Assembly (NCBI GenBank): GCA_963082875.1
Contig: OY720102.1
Coordinates: 10,390,990-10,454,989 of the forward strand
Source: Corella eumyota
Taxonomy: Eukaryota > Chordata > Ascidiacea > Phlebobranchia > Corellidae
Reading direction: 5' to 3'
Length of the DNA stretch: 64,000 bases
The notes beneath the pieces were generated by a model that did no database searches, had not been told where the DNA came from, and saw only the letters and a list, made by a program, of their open reading frames with translations. This document shows, in pieces, positions 52,270-63,612 of the stretch. Position numbers and translations under genes: made by a program. Within the stretch, counting starts at the first letter, position 1. Each line of letters opens with the position of its first letter.

Positions 52270-55200
52270 AAAATAATATTTGTCGCAATTACAAAAATAA
52301 CTAGATTTATTAGATAAATAAAATATGGTTCGAAGTTATTTGATTATTCTTAACATAAATTTTTATAAATAAAAAAAGATATGCATAAACATTAACTAAG
52401 TATATTACATACTTTTAATTTTTAGTAAACAAACAAGTATTTATATATATAATATACAAACAACTATTATTTTAGCCAAGTTTTAAGTTGGTAATATTAT
52501 GATATAAATGATAGTAAATTTTAAATTTCTAAAATTAATTTTTGATTTTTATTAAATAAACAAGTATTTAAATTTAACAAACAAACAAGAATTTTATTTT
52601 AATTCTTTTTCGAATTAAAAATATTATAAGATATAACCGACCAAAATTTAAAAACCTAATAACTATCTTTAAATTTGAATAAACAACACCTATTAATTAG
52701 TAATTAGTGACAAAATTTAAAATTTTAATTTATTTTTGCGTTACTAATATCATGATATTATGATATACAATTGACTAAGATTTAAAAAATTAATAACAAA
52801 CACCTTATTAGTAATTAGTGATATTTAAATTTTTGCGATTCGTTGGGATAATAACAAACATACTAAAAATTTAGAACTTTTAGTTTTAAAGAACAAAAGT
52901 TATCATCTTTCAAAATTCTGACCAGAAAGAATAAAAACAACTAGATTTATTTGATAAATAAAATTTGGTTCGAAAATATTTGATTATTTTTAACATAAAT
53001 TTTTATAAATAAAAAAAGATATGCATAAACATTAACTAAGAATAATACATACCTTTGATTTTTAATAAACAAACAAGCATTTATATATATTATATAAGCA
53101 AAAACTAATATTTAATTTAGGTTTAAATTGGTATTATTGGGATACAAATTATAGTAAATTTTAAATTCCTAAAATTGATTTTTATTAAATAAACAAGCAT
53201 TTAAATATGATAAATAAACGAAAGTTATTTTTCAAATATGTTTTTTAACTACCCATATTATAAAATACATCATACCACATTTTTAATGCTTAATATCGAA
53301 CTTTAATTTTCAATGAACAAACCAGCATTTAAATACAACAAACAAACAAGAATTTTTTTTAATTCATTTTCGAATGATAATTATTACAAAATATAACGGA
53401 CCAAAATTTAAAAACCTAATAACAATCTTTAAATTTTAATAAACAACACCTATTAATTAGTATTTAGTGATAAAAATTAAAATTCTATTTTATTTTTAAG
53501 TTACTAATATTATGATATACAATTGACCAAGATTTAAAAAATTAATAACAACCTTTAAATTTTAATAAACAAACACCTATTAATTAGTAATATTTAAATG
53601 TCGTAAATAGGAGGTTTGCGATTCGTTGGGATAATAACAAACATACTAAAATTTTAGAACTTTTAGTTGTAAAAAACAAAAGTTATCGTCTTTTAAAATT
53701 CTGACTAAAAAGAATAAAAACAATGATTTTTAATAAACAAACAAGCATTTATATATATTATGCAAACAAAAATTAATATTTTAACCAAGTTTTAAGTTGA
53801 TAATATAAGAATATAAATTATAGTAAATTTTAAATCCCAAAATTGATTTTTGATTTTTATTAAATAAACAAGCATTTCAATATGAAAAATAAACAATATT
53901 ATTTTTCAAATATGTTTTTTAGCTCCTTTTATTATAAAATACATTATATCAAATTTTGAGTACTTAATGTCGAACTTTAATTTTAAATAAATAAGCAATA
54001 ATTTAAATATAATAAACAAACAAAAATTAAATTTTATATTTTTTTTGAGTTACCGCTATGATGATATACAATAGATCAAAATTTAAAAAATTAATAACAA
54101 TCTTTAAATTTTAGTAAATAAACATCTATTTATTGGTATTAGTGATAAAAATTTAAATTTAAATTTATTTTTGAGTTACTAATATCATGATATACAAATG
54201 GCCAAGATTTAAAAAATACATAACATTCCTAAAATTTTTTTAAATAAACACCTATTAATTAGTAATTGGTGAAAAAAATTAAAATTTCAATTTATTTCTG
54301 AGTTACCAATATCATGATATACAAGTAGCCAAGATTTAAAAAATAAACAAAAAACCTTAAATTTTAATAAATAAACACCTATTAATTAGTAATTAGTCAT
54401 AATTAAATGTTGTAAATAATAGAATGAAAACACAATCTAAAACTGTAAATGTTCACAAACAAAAGTTATGTTAACTCAAAATTTACAGCATATAAGACAC
54501 TGGAAAAGATTAATAATAATAATAATAATGACAATAACAATATGTTTCGAAATCTAAGATTTCGAACCATAAAAATAACTAGATTTATTTGATAAATAAA
54601 ATATGGTTCTAAATTATTTGATTATTTTTAACATAATTTTTTATAAATAAAAAAAGATTGCATAAACATTAACTATGAATATTTTATACCCTTTTTTAAA
54701 AAAAACAAAACAAGCTTTTATATATATTATACAAACCAAAATTAATATTTTAACCCAGTTTTAAGTTGTTTATATCAGGATATAGATTATACTAAATTTT
54801 AAATTCCTAAAATTGATTTTTAATTTAAATTAAAGAAACAAGCATTTAAATATAATAAATAAACGAAAGTTATTTTTCAAATATGTTTTTTAACTACTTA
54901 TATTTTAAAATACATCATACCAAATTTTTAATGCTTAATTTCGGACTTTAACTTTTAATCAACAAACAAACATATAAATATAATAAACAAACAATAATTA
55001 ATTCTTAATTCATTTTTAAATTATAAATATTATAACATATAACTGACCAAAATTTAAAAACCTAATAACAATCATTAAATTTAAATAAACAAACACCTAT
55101 TTATTAGTAATTAGTGTCAAAATTTAAAATTTTAATTCATTTTTGAGTTACTAATATCATTATATAAAATTGACAAATATTTAAAAAATTAACAACAACC

Positions 55201-57500
55201 TTTAAATTTAAATAAACAAACACTTATTAATTAGTGTGCTAATATCATGATATCCAAATGGCCAAAATTTAAAAAATAAATAACAAACTTTAAATTTTAT
55301 TGAATAAACACCTATTAATTAGAATATAGTGATAAAAATTAAATTTTATTTTTGAGTTACCAATATTATGATATACAACTGACCAAGATTTAAAAAACCA
55401 ATAACAAACTTTAAATTTTATTAAATAAACATCTATTAATTAGAAATTAGTGATAAATATTAAAATTTTAATTAATTTTTGAGTTACCAATATTATGATA
55501 TACAATTGGCCAAGATTTAAAAAAATAAATAACAATCTTTAAATTTTAATAAATAAACACCTATTAATTAGTAATAAAAATGAAAATTTTAATTCATTTT
55601 TGAGTTACTAATGATATGATGTACGAATGACCAAGATTTAAAAAATAAATAACAAACTTTAAATTTTAATAAATGAACACCTATTAATTAGTAATTAGTG
55701 ATAATAAAATGTTGTTAATAGGAGAATGAAAACACAATCTGATAATAAACAACATACTAAAGTTTCAAAACTGTAAATGTTCACAAACAAATGTTATGTT
55801 AACTCAAAATTTACAGCTTATAAGACACTGGAAAAAATTAATAATAATAATAACTAGATTTATTTGATAAATAAAATATGGTTCGAAATTATTTGATTAT
55901 GTTTAGCATAAACTTTAATAAATAAAAAAATATATGCATAAACATTCACTAAGAATATTACATATCTTTGATTTTTAATATACATACAAAAATTAATATT
56001 TTAACTCAGTTTTAAGTTGGTAATTAATACCAGGATACACATTATGCTAAATTTTAAATTTCTACAATTGATTTTTGATTTCTAATAAATAAACAAGCAT
56101 TTACATATGATAAATAAACAAAAATTATTTTTCAAATATGTTTTTTAACTACTTATATTATAAAATACATTATATTAAATTTTGAATACTTAATGTCGAA
56201 CTTTAAATTTAAATAAATATACAATAATTTAAATATAATAAACAAACAAAAATTAAATTTTTTATCTATTTTAAGTTACTAATATCATGATATACAATAG
56301 ACCAAGATTTAAAAAAGTGATAACAATTTTTAAATTTTAATAAATAAACATCTATTAATTAGTAATTAGTGATAAAAATTAAAATGTTAATTCATTTTTG
56401 AGTTACTAATATCATGATATACAAATAGCCAATATTTAGAAAATAAATAACAATCTTTAAATTTTAATAAATAAACACCTATTAATTAGTAATTAGTGAT
56501 AAAAATTAAAATTTTAATATATTTTTGAGATACCAATAACATGATATACAAATGGCCAAAGTTTCAAAAATAAATAACAAACTTTCAATTTTAATAAATA
56601 AACACCTATTAATTAGTAATTAGTGATAAAAAGTAAAATTTTAATTCATTTTTGAGTTACCAATATCATGATATACAAATGGACAAGATTTAAAAACCAA
56701 ATAACAATCTTTAAATTTTAATAAATAAACACATATTAATCGGTAATTAGTGATAATTAAATGTTGTAAATTGGAGAATAAAAACACAATCTGATAATAA
56801 ACAACAAACTAAAATTTCAAAACTGTAAATATTCACAAACAAAAGTTATGTTAACTCAAAATTTACAGCTTATAAGACACTGGAAAAGATTAATAATAAT
56901 AACTAGATTTATTTGATAAATAAAATATGGTTCGAAATCGTTTGATTCTTTTTTATAAATATAATTTATTTAGTAGGTTTATTAATTAAAATATAAATTT
57001 AAATATGAACTTTTTTATATTTAAACCTAATTTTAACAAACGAACACGCATTCATTGATATTGTAATATAAAAGTCAACTAAATTTAAAAGCAAAATACC
57101 GATCTTAACTTTTTAGTAATCAAACGAGTATTAAAATATAATAATAACTAAACAATTAAAAAAAATTTTACGGACAGCGAAAAGGACAATTTTTGACGGC
57201 GACCAGAACGCTATCAAATTATTCAAGCGTAAAACTCACACTGATTTGTTATTTTATAAAAAAACAAAAATAATGATTAAACGATATTTAGCTAGAGTTA
57301 AGTCTTCATTTTAAATAGCAACATACAAAATAATAATACCAACAACATATTAAAATTTCAGAAAATTTTATATTTAAATTTTAATAGTAAAATATATTAA
57401 TTAGTAATAAGTGATAATTAAATGTCGTAAATAGGAGGTTTGCGATTCGTTGGGATAATAACAAACATACTAAAAATTTCAGATTTAAAAAAAAAAGTTA
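52270..57500. repeat. AT-rich satellite, 127-bp basic period with larger composite units
   Basis: A basic unit around AACACCTATTAATTAGTAAT and AGTTAC(T/C)AATATCATGAT recurs many times. Between 56349 and 56730 the phrase beginning CACCTATTAATTAG repeats at steps of 127, 127 and 127 bases. A second block (ACTAGATTTATTTGATAAAT, then ATAAAATATGGTTCGAAATT) recurs at about 52305, 52940, 54575, 55853 and 56905, marking composite units of 0.6-1.6 kb that each contain several 127-bp units. A third phrase (GTTATGTTAACTCAAAATTT) recurs near 54463, 55794 and 56845. Divergence among units is moderate. No gene lies inside. Confidence 0.88.
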
Positions 57501-57532
57501 TCGTCTTTCAAAATTCTGACTAGAAAGAATAA

Positions 57533-57815
57533 AACAATAATAAATACACTGATAATAACAATATGTTTCGAAATCTAAGATTTCGAACCATAATAATAAT
57601 GACAATAACAATATGTATCGAAATCTTAGATTTCGAACCATAATAATAATAATAATATTGACAATAACGATATGTTTCGAAATCTAAGATTTTAAACCAT
57701 AATAATAAATACACTGACAATAACAATATGTTTCGAAATCTAAAATTTCGAACCATAATAAATACACTGACAATAACAATATGTTTCGAAATCTAAGATA
57801 TCGAACCATAATTAT
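57533..57815 (+). repeat. Five 52-60 bp units each with a palindrome
   Basis: Each unit reads (T/G)GA(T/C)AATAAC(A/G)ATATGT then a near-perfect palindrome with arms TTCGAAATCT and AGATTTCGAA around a single base, then CCATAATAAT(AAT)n. Units 2 and 3 differ in the AAT run. A lone copy lies at 54529-54570 inside the satellite, which is probably the source of this local expansion. Confidence 0.92.
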
Positions 57816-58193
57816 GGTTACTAAATTAAAGACTGATATTGCATTTCATTGAAGAAAAGAATTACTTGCCCATTTAAAATTTATTTTATTGCTGTAACAG
57901 GTTTTGCAATATAATAACAGTTTTATATATCTAATCGTGTTATTTAAATAAAATGCATGTTAAAGGCAATACAAAACGACATTTTCTACTTTAAAATAAC
58001 CCCCCAAAAAGTTTAGAATTCCGAGGAAATAGTAGGGCGCAAAGTTCGCTACGCAAACACCTTGTTTAAACCAACCAAAAAATTGACTTAAAATCAAAGT
58101 TTTCGAAAAAAATAAGGCATAAGGCTGCCAATCACAATTGGTGGCTTACTTTAGATTTATGTTTATTAGCATCTTAACAAGGCTTTTACACTT

Positions 58194-58276
58194 ACTGGGT
58201 TGGCCGAGTGGTTAAGGCGTTGGACTTAAGTTTCAATGGACGAATGTCCGCGTGGTTTCGAACCTCACACCCAGTA
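58194..58276 (+). tRNA. tRNA-Leu(TAA)
   Basis: Acceptor ACTGGGT/ACCCAGT is perfect with discriminator A, as in tRNA-Leu. The D arm is TGGCCGAGTGGTTAAGGCG. The anticodon arm TTGGA-CTTAAGT-TTCAA has anticodon TAA and one G-T pair. A class II variable arm (TGGACGAATGTCC) is present, and the T arm is GTGGT-TTCGAAC-CTCAC with a wobble and one mismatch. It closely follows the standard metazoan tRNA-Leu(TAA). No intron. Satellite sequence (TTGGTTCGAAATCGTTTAAA) begins within 30 bases downstream. Confidence 0.9.
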
Positions 58277-58295
58277 GTTTCATTTTTTATTTAAA

Positions 58296-58423
58296 AAAAA
58301 GACATTTGGTTCGAAATCGTTTAAACCTTTTTTTATAACAAAAAATTACACAGTAAATTAAAATATAACCTTTATAATAACTAGACTAAATTTCAGCAAA
58401 CAAACACGCATCGATGTCGTAAA
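58296..58423 (+). repeat. Satellite unit downstream of tRNA-Leu, left flank of hAT copy 2
   Basis: TTGGTTCGAAATCGTTTAAA, then AACAAACACGCATCGATGTC, parallels 56927-57060 of the satellite. It continues after the hAT at 63006 (ACTAAATTTAAAAGCAAAAT), paralleling 57078 onward, so the hAT split one satellite unit. Confidence 0.8.
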
Positions 58424-59416
58424 CAGTGGCGGCTCGTCTATGAGGCTAAAACCCCCACTTTTTAACATGTTTTTTTTTAATTATAATTTATTCTATTTTG
58501 AATAATATTGTTTTTTTCGGCAATGTTTTTTGCTAAAATTAATAAAAATATTAAAAAATAGCGCCTATTTTGGCCACAAAATACGCCAAAATTTTCGAAA
58601 AACGTAGCGTAAACACGGTAGGGCTAAACCAAAATTAGCCCAACGGGCTGTCAAATAAAAAATATTCTAACGCTGTTTTCGCCGTCAGGATTCCGAAATT
58701 AAAAAAAAAGTTAAGAGCTTGAATCATAAAGTGGGGCTAAGCCAACCATAAAGTTGCCAAATAATTTGACAATTTTTAACTTTGTGATTTTTTTAAATTT
58801 GACGTTCAATTTACTTAGTAATTAAAATATAAAATAATTAAAACATAATTTGGGTATTTTATAATTTTATCTGGAGGTAATAAGTCCCTGAATAATATTT
58901 TTAAGTTAACAAATAAAAATAATTCATTGGATTTTTGTATGAAAGGTCGTCGCACAAGTTTTAGAAAGGGCGTGCACATGTCTTGCGGAAACAGTCATTT
59001 TAGGCTAATTCCACATACGTTTTTTTAGTAAAAAAATGTATAAATTTGTTTATTTTAATTGAATTTTGGTAGTGTTTTTAGCCAAATGTTATTTATTTAT
59101 TGATTAACAGTCGAAGTAAAGTGCAGAGTTTATTCTGCCTGCCCACGCCATATCCAGCCAGTCAGCCCAAACGGCGAACGCCATGATTAGCAGATTAGAG
59201 TTTTGCCATATATAAAAAAATATCTAATCATAAAAAACTTGAAAAAAACAAACTGTGTACTAAAATAGTTTGTTAGTTATTTATTTTTTTTTATCATTTT
59301 AGCAAGCATTATTTAAACAGAAAATAGCAAGTATTTTGCTTAGTTGTAATTTGGTATAAGAACAAGTTTGTGATTTCTTAGTAAAATTTAGACTATTTTT
59401 GTGGATACCATAAACC

Positions 59417-61478
59417 ATGAACCAGGTTGATTGTATTCTGAAAAGTGTTCCTTTAAGTTTTGAAGCAAAGTTAGACTTGAAGCGCCTTGGACCTCATCAG
59501 CCGAAATCTATTGAAATAAAAAGTACAGGCCCTAAGCAAAGCCGAAAGTTTAATGTTCAGTGGTTTTCGAGAAAGGAATGGCTTACTGTAAGCGAGGAAA
59601 AAAAATTATTTTGCTTTTACTGCCTTTTGTTTCGAAAAGGTGAAGAAACGGAAGTTACTTGGTCGAAGGAAGGTTTTAAAGATATAAAACATATTTCAGA
59701 AAGAATAAAGCGACATGAGAGTTCAAAAATGCACATTACCTATGCACTTTCATATAGCCTACTAGGAACAGTAGATATTCAGTCACAGATCAGTGTTTGA
59801 GAGACACAATGAAATCGTTAAAAAGAATAGACACATTCTCGACCTCATTGTTGACTGTTTAAAATTTTGTGGAGTACATGAAATAGATATGCAAGGACAT
59901 GATGAATCAGAAGGTTCCTTCAACCGAGGCATATTTTTGGATTTATTGCAGCAAATAGCAAAATCGGATAACGTTTTAAAAGGGCATTTGGAAGATGCCA
60001 CAGTAAATAAATACACATCCAAGACTATCCAAAATGAACTTTTAGATTGCATGTTTACTGTATATAGAAAAACATTAGAGAAAGACATAGGTAATGCTGA
60101 TTTTGTTGCTGTTCAAGCAGATGAGACAACCGATATTGCCAATCGATCACAATTTGCAGTACTTCTTAGATTTGTAGTGGATGGCTATCCCGTTGAACGG
60201 TTTCTGTCATATTATGAAGCTAATGATCGTACTGCTGATGGTATTATCTCCCTTTTAAAACATGCACTTCAACCTTTTCATCTAAAAGAAAAGCTTATTG
60301 CCCAGACATATGATGGTGCATCTGTTATAAGTGGGAAAAAAATGGCGTTCAAAAAAAATGCAGGAATGTTTTCCCCATGCCAAATTTGTGCACTGTTATG
60401 CTCACCAACTAAACCTGATACTAAAGCATGCCTGTCAAGGTATTAAAAACATTTAGTTGTTTTTTGCCAACTTGTCTGGATTCTCTACCTTTTTTTCTAT
60501 GTCTCCGAAACGTTCAGATGTGTTACGATCAGTTTGTGAAAAACGACTGCCAAGACCATGTGAAACAAGATGGAATTTTCAATCTCGAGCTGTCCAAAGT
60601 GTTTTAAATAATAAGGAGAATCTTTTAGCAACTTTTGAAAAGATTCTTAATGAAACACACTGGGACATAACTTTAACACAAGGATGTATTGAATTGACAC
60701 AACTTTTAAAAGATCCAACATTTCTTTACTTTTTGAAGTTTTTCAATGATGTCTTTCACCATACAGATATATTGTATAATATTCTGCAGTCAAGAGAATC
60801 GACTGGGGTGACTGTTGCCTTTGCTATTGATTCATTTCAGAAGGCTATTAATGATATTTGTGGAAAACTTGTGAAACCTAGTATGGAATTTTGTCCAGAG
60901 TTGTCAAAACGCCAAAGGGTTGCTACTTCTTCAAGATTGCTGTGCGCAAATGCAAAAGAAGCCTGTGACATAATACTTGTTGAAATTATTAATCGATTTA
61001 GCAACATAAAACAATTTGAGTCGTTCTCATTAGTTAACCCATGTTTGTTTTAAAGGTTTAAAAACATATTTCCAGTTAACTTGGTTAAACAGTTGGTACT
61101 GGGTTACCCTATGATAGATAGTTTAAAGCTGGCCAACGAACTTAAACAGCTTTGAAAACATTAAATCAGTTGTGGGTTTAAATTCATTTCTGATAAAAGG
61201 TTCACTTTTGAATATTTTTTCTGAAGTTCGTAGTTAGTAAGGTTATAGGGATGGTTTTAACTACTCCAATTGCAACTGCAGAATCTGAGAGGTGTTTTAG
61301 TCTTTTAAAACGAATTAAAACATTTTCAAGAAACACCATGATCTAAGATGGGTTAAATGCTTTAGCAGTCTTATCCATTCACAAAGATGTCATTTCAGCC
61401 ACACCTGATTTTAATAACAATGTCATAGAATTGTTTTCCAAGTTGAAAATTAGAAGAACTTTTTTAAATTATAAATAA
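59417..61478 (+). pseudogene. hAT transposase (TTF zinc finger, DUF4371, C-terminal dimerisation domain)
   Basis: ATG at 59417 reads MNQVDCILKSVPLSFEAKLD. The TTF-type finger has VQWFSRKEWLTVSEEKKLFC, then FYCLLFRKGEE, then HISERIKRHESSKMH. A frame change near 59795 leads to HNEIVKKNRHILDLIVDCLK, then the catalytic part (FVAVQADETTDIANRSQFAV, YEANDRTADGIISLLKHALQ). A small insertion near 60350 shifts the frame before the CHA(Y/H)-type motif. The frame then resumes at about 60457 (FFANLSGFSTFF) to 61053. After a damaged stretch, the dimerisation domain appears at 61251-61478 (TTPIATAESERCFSLLKRIK, then a TAA, then DGLNALAVLSIHKD). There are at least four breaks. The protein would be about 680 residues, the usual length for ZMYM1-type hATs. 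Antisense frames across it are shadows. Confidence 0.9.
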
Positions 61479-61529
61479 AGTGTTTTTGATGATGAGTGTT
61501 GTAATGTTGATGTTTTCTTAGATGAGGAT

Positions 61530-61700
61530 TATGCCGACCCTCCACTGTTGATGTATTGAGTTTTTCTGGAAAAATATTGATTATACCTGCCCTCCACTGT
61601 TGATGTGTTGAGTTTTTCTGGAATAAATCGATTTCTGTTCGCTCCACTGTTGATGTGTTGAGTTTTCCTGGAAAAAATCGATTATGCCTGCCCTCCACTA
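61530..61700 (+). repeat. 57-bp minisatellite in the 3' region of hAT copy 2
   Basis: About three and a half units of GCCCTCCACTGTTGATGTGT, then TGAGTTTTTCTGGAA, then AAAT(A/C)GATT. Start points are near 61538, 61590, 61640 and 61690. It lies just after the transposase and may be a subterminal binding or regulatory array, or simply slippage. Confidence 0.85.
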
Positions 61701-62034
61701 TTAATGTAAAGGTTGATTGTGTATAAACTATTTGTTTGAATAAAAATACCAATGCATATATTTAAAAATTTTATGTGCATATATATATAACAGTAATTAT
61801 AAAAATTTAAAATAAATTAACTGAAAGTTATTTTTAGGTTAAAAAAGATAATTAAACAAAAATAAATGAATTTTGTGTTTAACCAGTATGGGGAAGGGGG
61901 AATGGAGGTAAGAAATAAATTTTAATATTTTTCATAGCTTGTTAAAATACGTTTTATTTTAAAAAAGAATAGTAATACGTTTATTTACATTACACATTTT
62001 TTTAAATTTAATTATAAAAATTAAAGTGGTCAAG

Positions 62035-62165
62035 GCGGAAGAAGAAAACGAGGTGGAGAAAGGGGTCGTGGTGGGGGAAGAGGCAGAGGAAGGGGAAAAT
62101 GGATTTGGCAAAAGGAGGAGGGGGAATGGGAGAGAAGGTCGGGTGGGTGGAGAGAAAGGGAAGAG
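62035..62165 (+). repeat. Purine-rich tract conserved in the hAT family
   Basis: About 130 bases almost entirely G and A with GGAAGAAG, GGTGGGGGAAGAGG and GGAGGAGGGGGAA blocks. Copy 3 keeps the corresponding pyrimidine tract on its opposite strand (22676-22765). A translation of it on either strand is not supported. Confidence 0.7.
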
Positions 62166-63279
62166 GAAATGAAAAAATTAGGGTAACTGCAAATATTACA
62201 TTCAAATATTTCATTAGTGTAACAATTAAATAAAAAAAAATTAGAAAACAGAACATAAAAAGGAAAGAAGAAGAAGAGAGGTAACTTAAATTAACAAGTA
62301 TGCAATTAGAAAGTTTAGTTTTCTTATTTGGTTAAAAGTTTAGCCTTATTTCTTAAGAATTAATAGTTTAGTATTATATCATTAAATTAAAATTTAGGTT
62401 TTATATTATAAAACCTGTTGAAAAACGCTTCTGTTTTATGCAAGATATAGGCTACAATAGTAGATAATAAAATAACATACAAGGTCGTGTTTATTTAAAA
62501 AGGTTAATTAAAATTGTTGTAAGCTCTTAAGCCCCCTTTACTAATAGTGTAACGGGTTTTGCTATAAAATTACTCAGTTTTATAATGTAATCACAGACAC
62601 AGTTTCATTAACTTTATCGTCCTTATTTAAATAGAATTAGGTGAAACACTTGTAAATGTATACAATAAAAATAATGCAATATAAAATAATATTTGTACTC
62701 CAAAATTATCAGATCAAAAGTAGCAAACACTAAAAGTACCAAGACTTTACAAAATGATAAGAAAATTTGCTCTGCTCATAGATAAGAAAGGTAAGTTAGA
62801 GCTCTCGGGGAAGTGTTAGCGCCAAAACACGCACAAAGTTCGCTACAATATCTTCTTAGGTAATTTAAAAAAATACCATTTTGTATTTAAAATAGACGAT
62901 TTACGGCCATTAATATCAAAAAAAAAAAAAAATCCGGCCGCCCCTAGTGGTGCTGTGATTCCCCCCCCCCATCTATTTTGCTCACGAGCCGCTACTGGTC
63001 GTAAATATAACTAAACTAAATTTAAAAGCAAAATATTTATCTTAATTTTTTATTAATCAAACAAGTATTTAAGCAAAATAAAATACCTAATTTTATACCC
63101 AAAGTAAAAATCATTAACCTTTACCACTTTAAGTAAAATGTTTTCGTTAATTTGAGCATTTGCTTGAACAAATAAACGCTGTAAAAGACTCTTGTAGGGA
63201 GTTAGGTCAAGAAAATTTTAATCCTAAATAGTATGGACTGAAACTGTGCTCCTTGGTCTGATGACAATGTTGACGGTAA

Positions 63280-63612
63280 TAAATCTTGTTAGTAAGGATT
63301 TGCAATTTTTATTGCAAAGCTTGGCAAAACCGATCAACGCAACCCCTAGTCAAACTATGCAATATAAGGATGTTTATTCCAGTCACCTCCTTGTTTGTTA
63401 TCGCAAAACCAATCACTTAACCGAATTGGAAAATTGGTTTATGGTCTATCCGTGAATATCCCTAGTTAAAAATTAATTTCAGAAAAAAAATATTTACCTT
63501 TGTGTATGAAAATAAATTTTTTGTTTAAAAACTACACCTTGACTTATTCAGCTTCTCATTTTTTAAGTTTTTTACAATTAAACAACAACTAGAAATATAA
63601 AACGTCTTACAC
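63280..63612 (+). repeat. Inverted partner of the repeat at 2334-2680
   Basis: Reverse complement of 2334-2680 (see that entry). Here the repeat is not interrupted and continues smoothly into AT-rich sequence on both sides. A phrase near 63345 (AACGCAACCCCTAGTC) and one near 63375 (AAGGATGTTTATTCCAG) mark the match. Confidence 0.8.

Larger units (their letters stand above)
58424..62997 (+). mobile_element. ZMYM1-like hAT, copy 2, full length
   Basis: The ends are CAGTGGCGGCTCG on the left and GAGCCGCTACTG on the right, with exact 8-bp duplications GTCGTAAA at 58416-58423 and 62998-63005. Length 4574 bp. The leader, transposase (59417-61478), a 57-bp minisatellite (61530-61700), a purine-rich tract (62035-62165) and a poly-C/poly-A segment near the 3' end (62924-62970) are all present. 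This copy defines the family in the window and serves as the guide for copies 1 and 3 and the fragment at 30433. Confidence 0.95.

Noticed and set aside
57520-57756. Minus-strand 78-codon frame with repeated VRNFRFRNIL
   Set aside because: It is the translated palindromic 55-bp repeat.
59783-60088. Minus-strand frame opposite the hAT transposase (also 687-1013 in copy 1)
   Set aside because: Antisense shadow repeated in both hAT copies; no independent motif.
62008-62256. Minus-strand Pro/Phe-rich frame
   Set aside because: It is the reverse of the purine-rich tract inside hAT copy 2.
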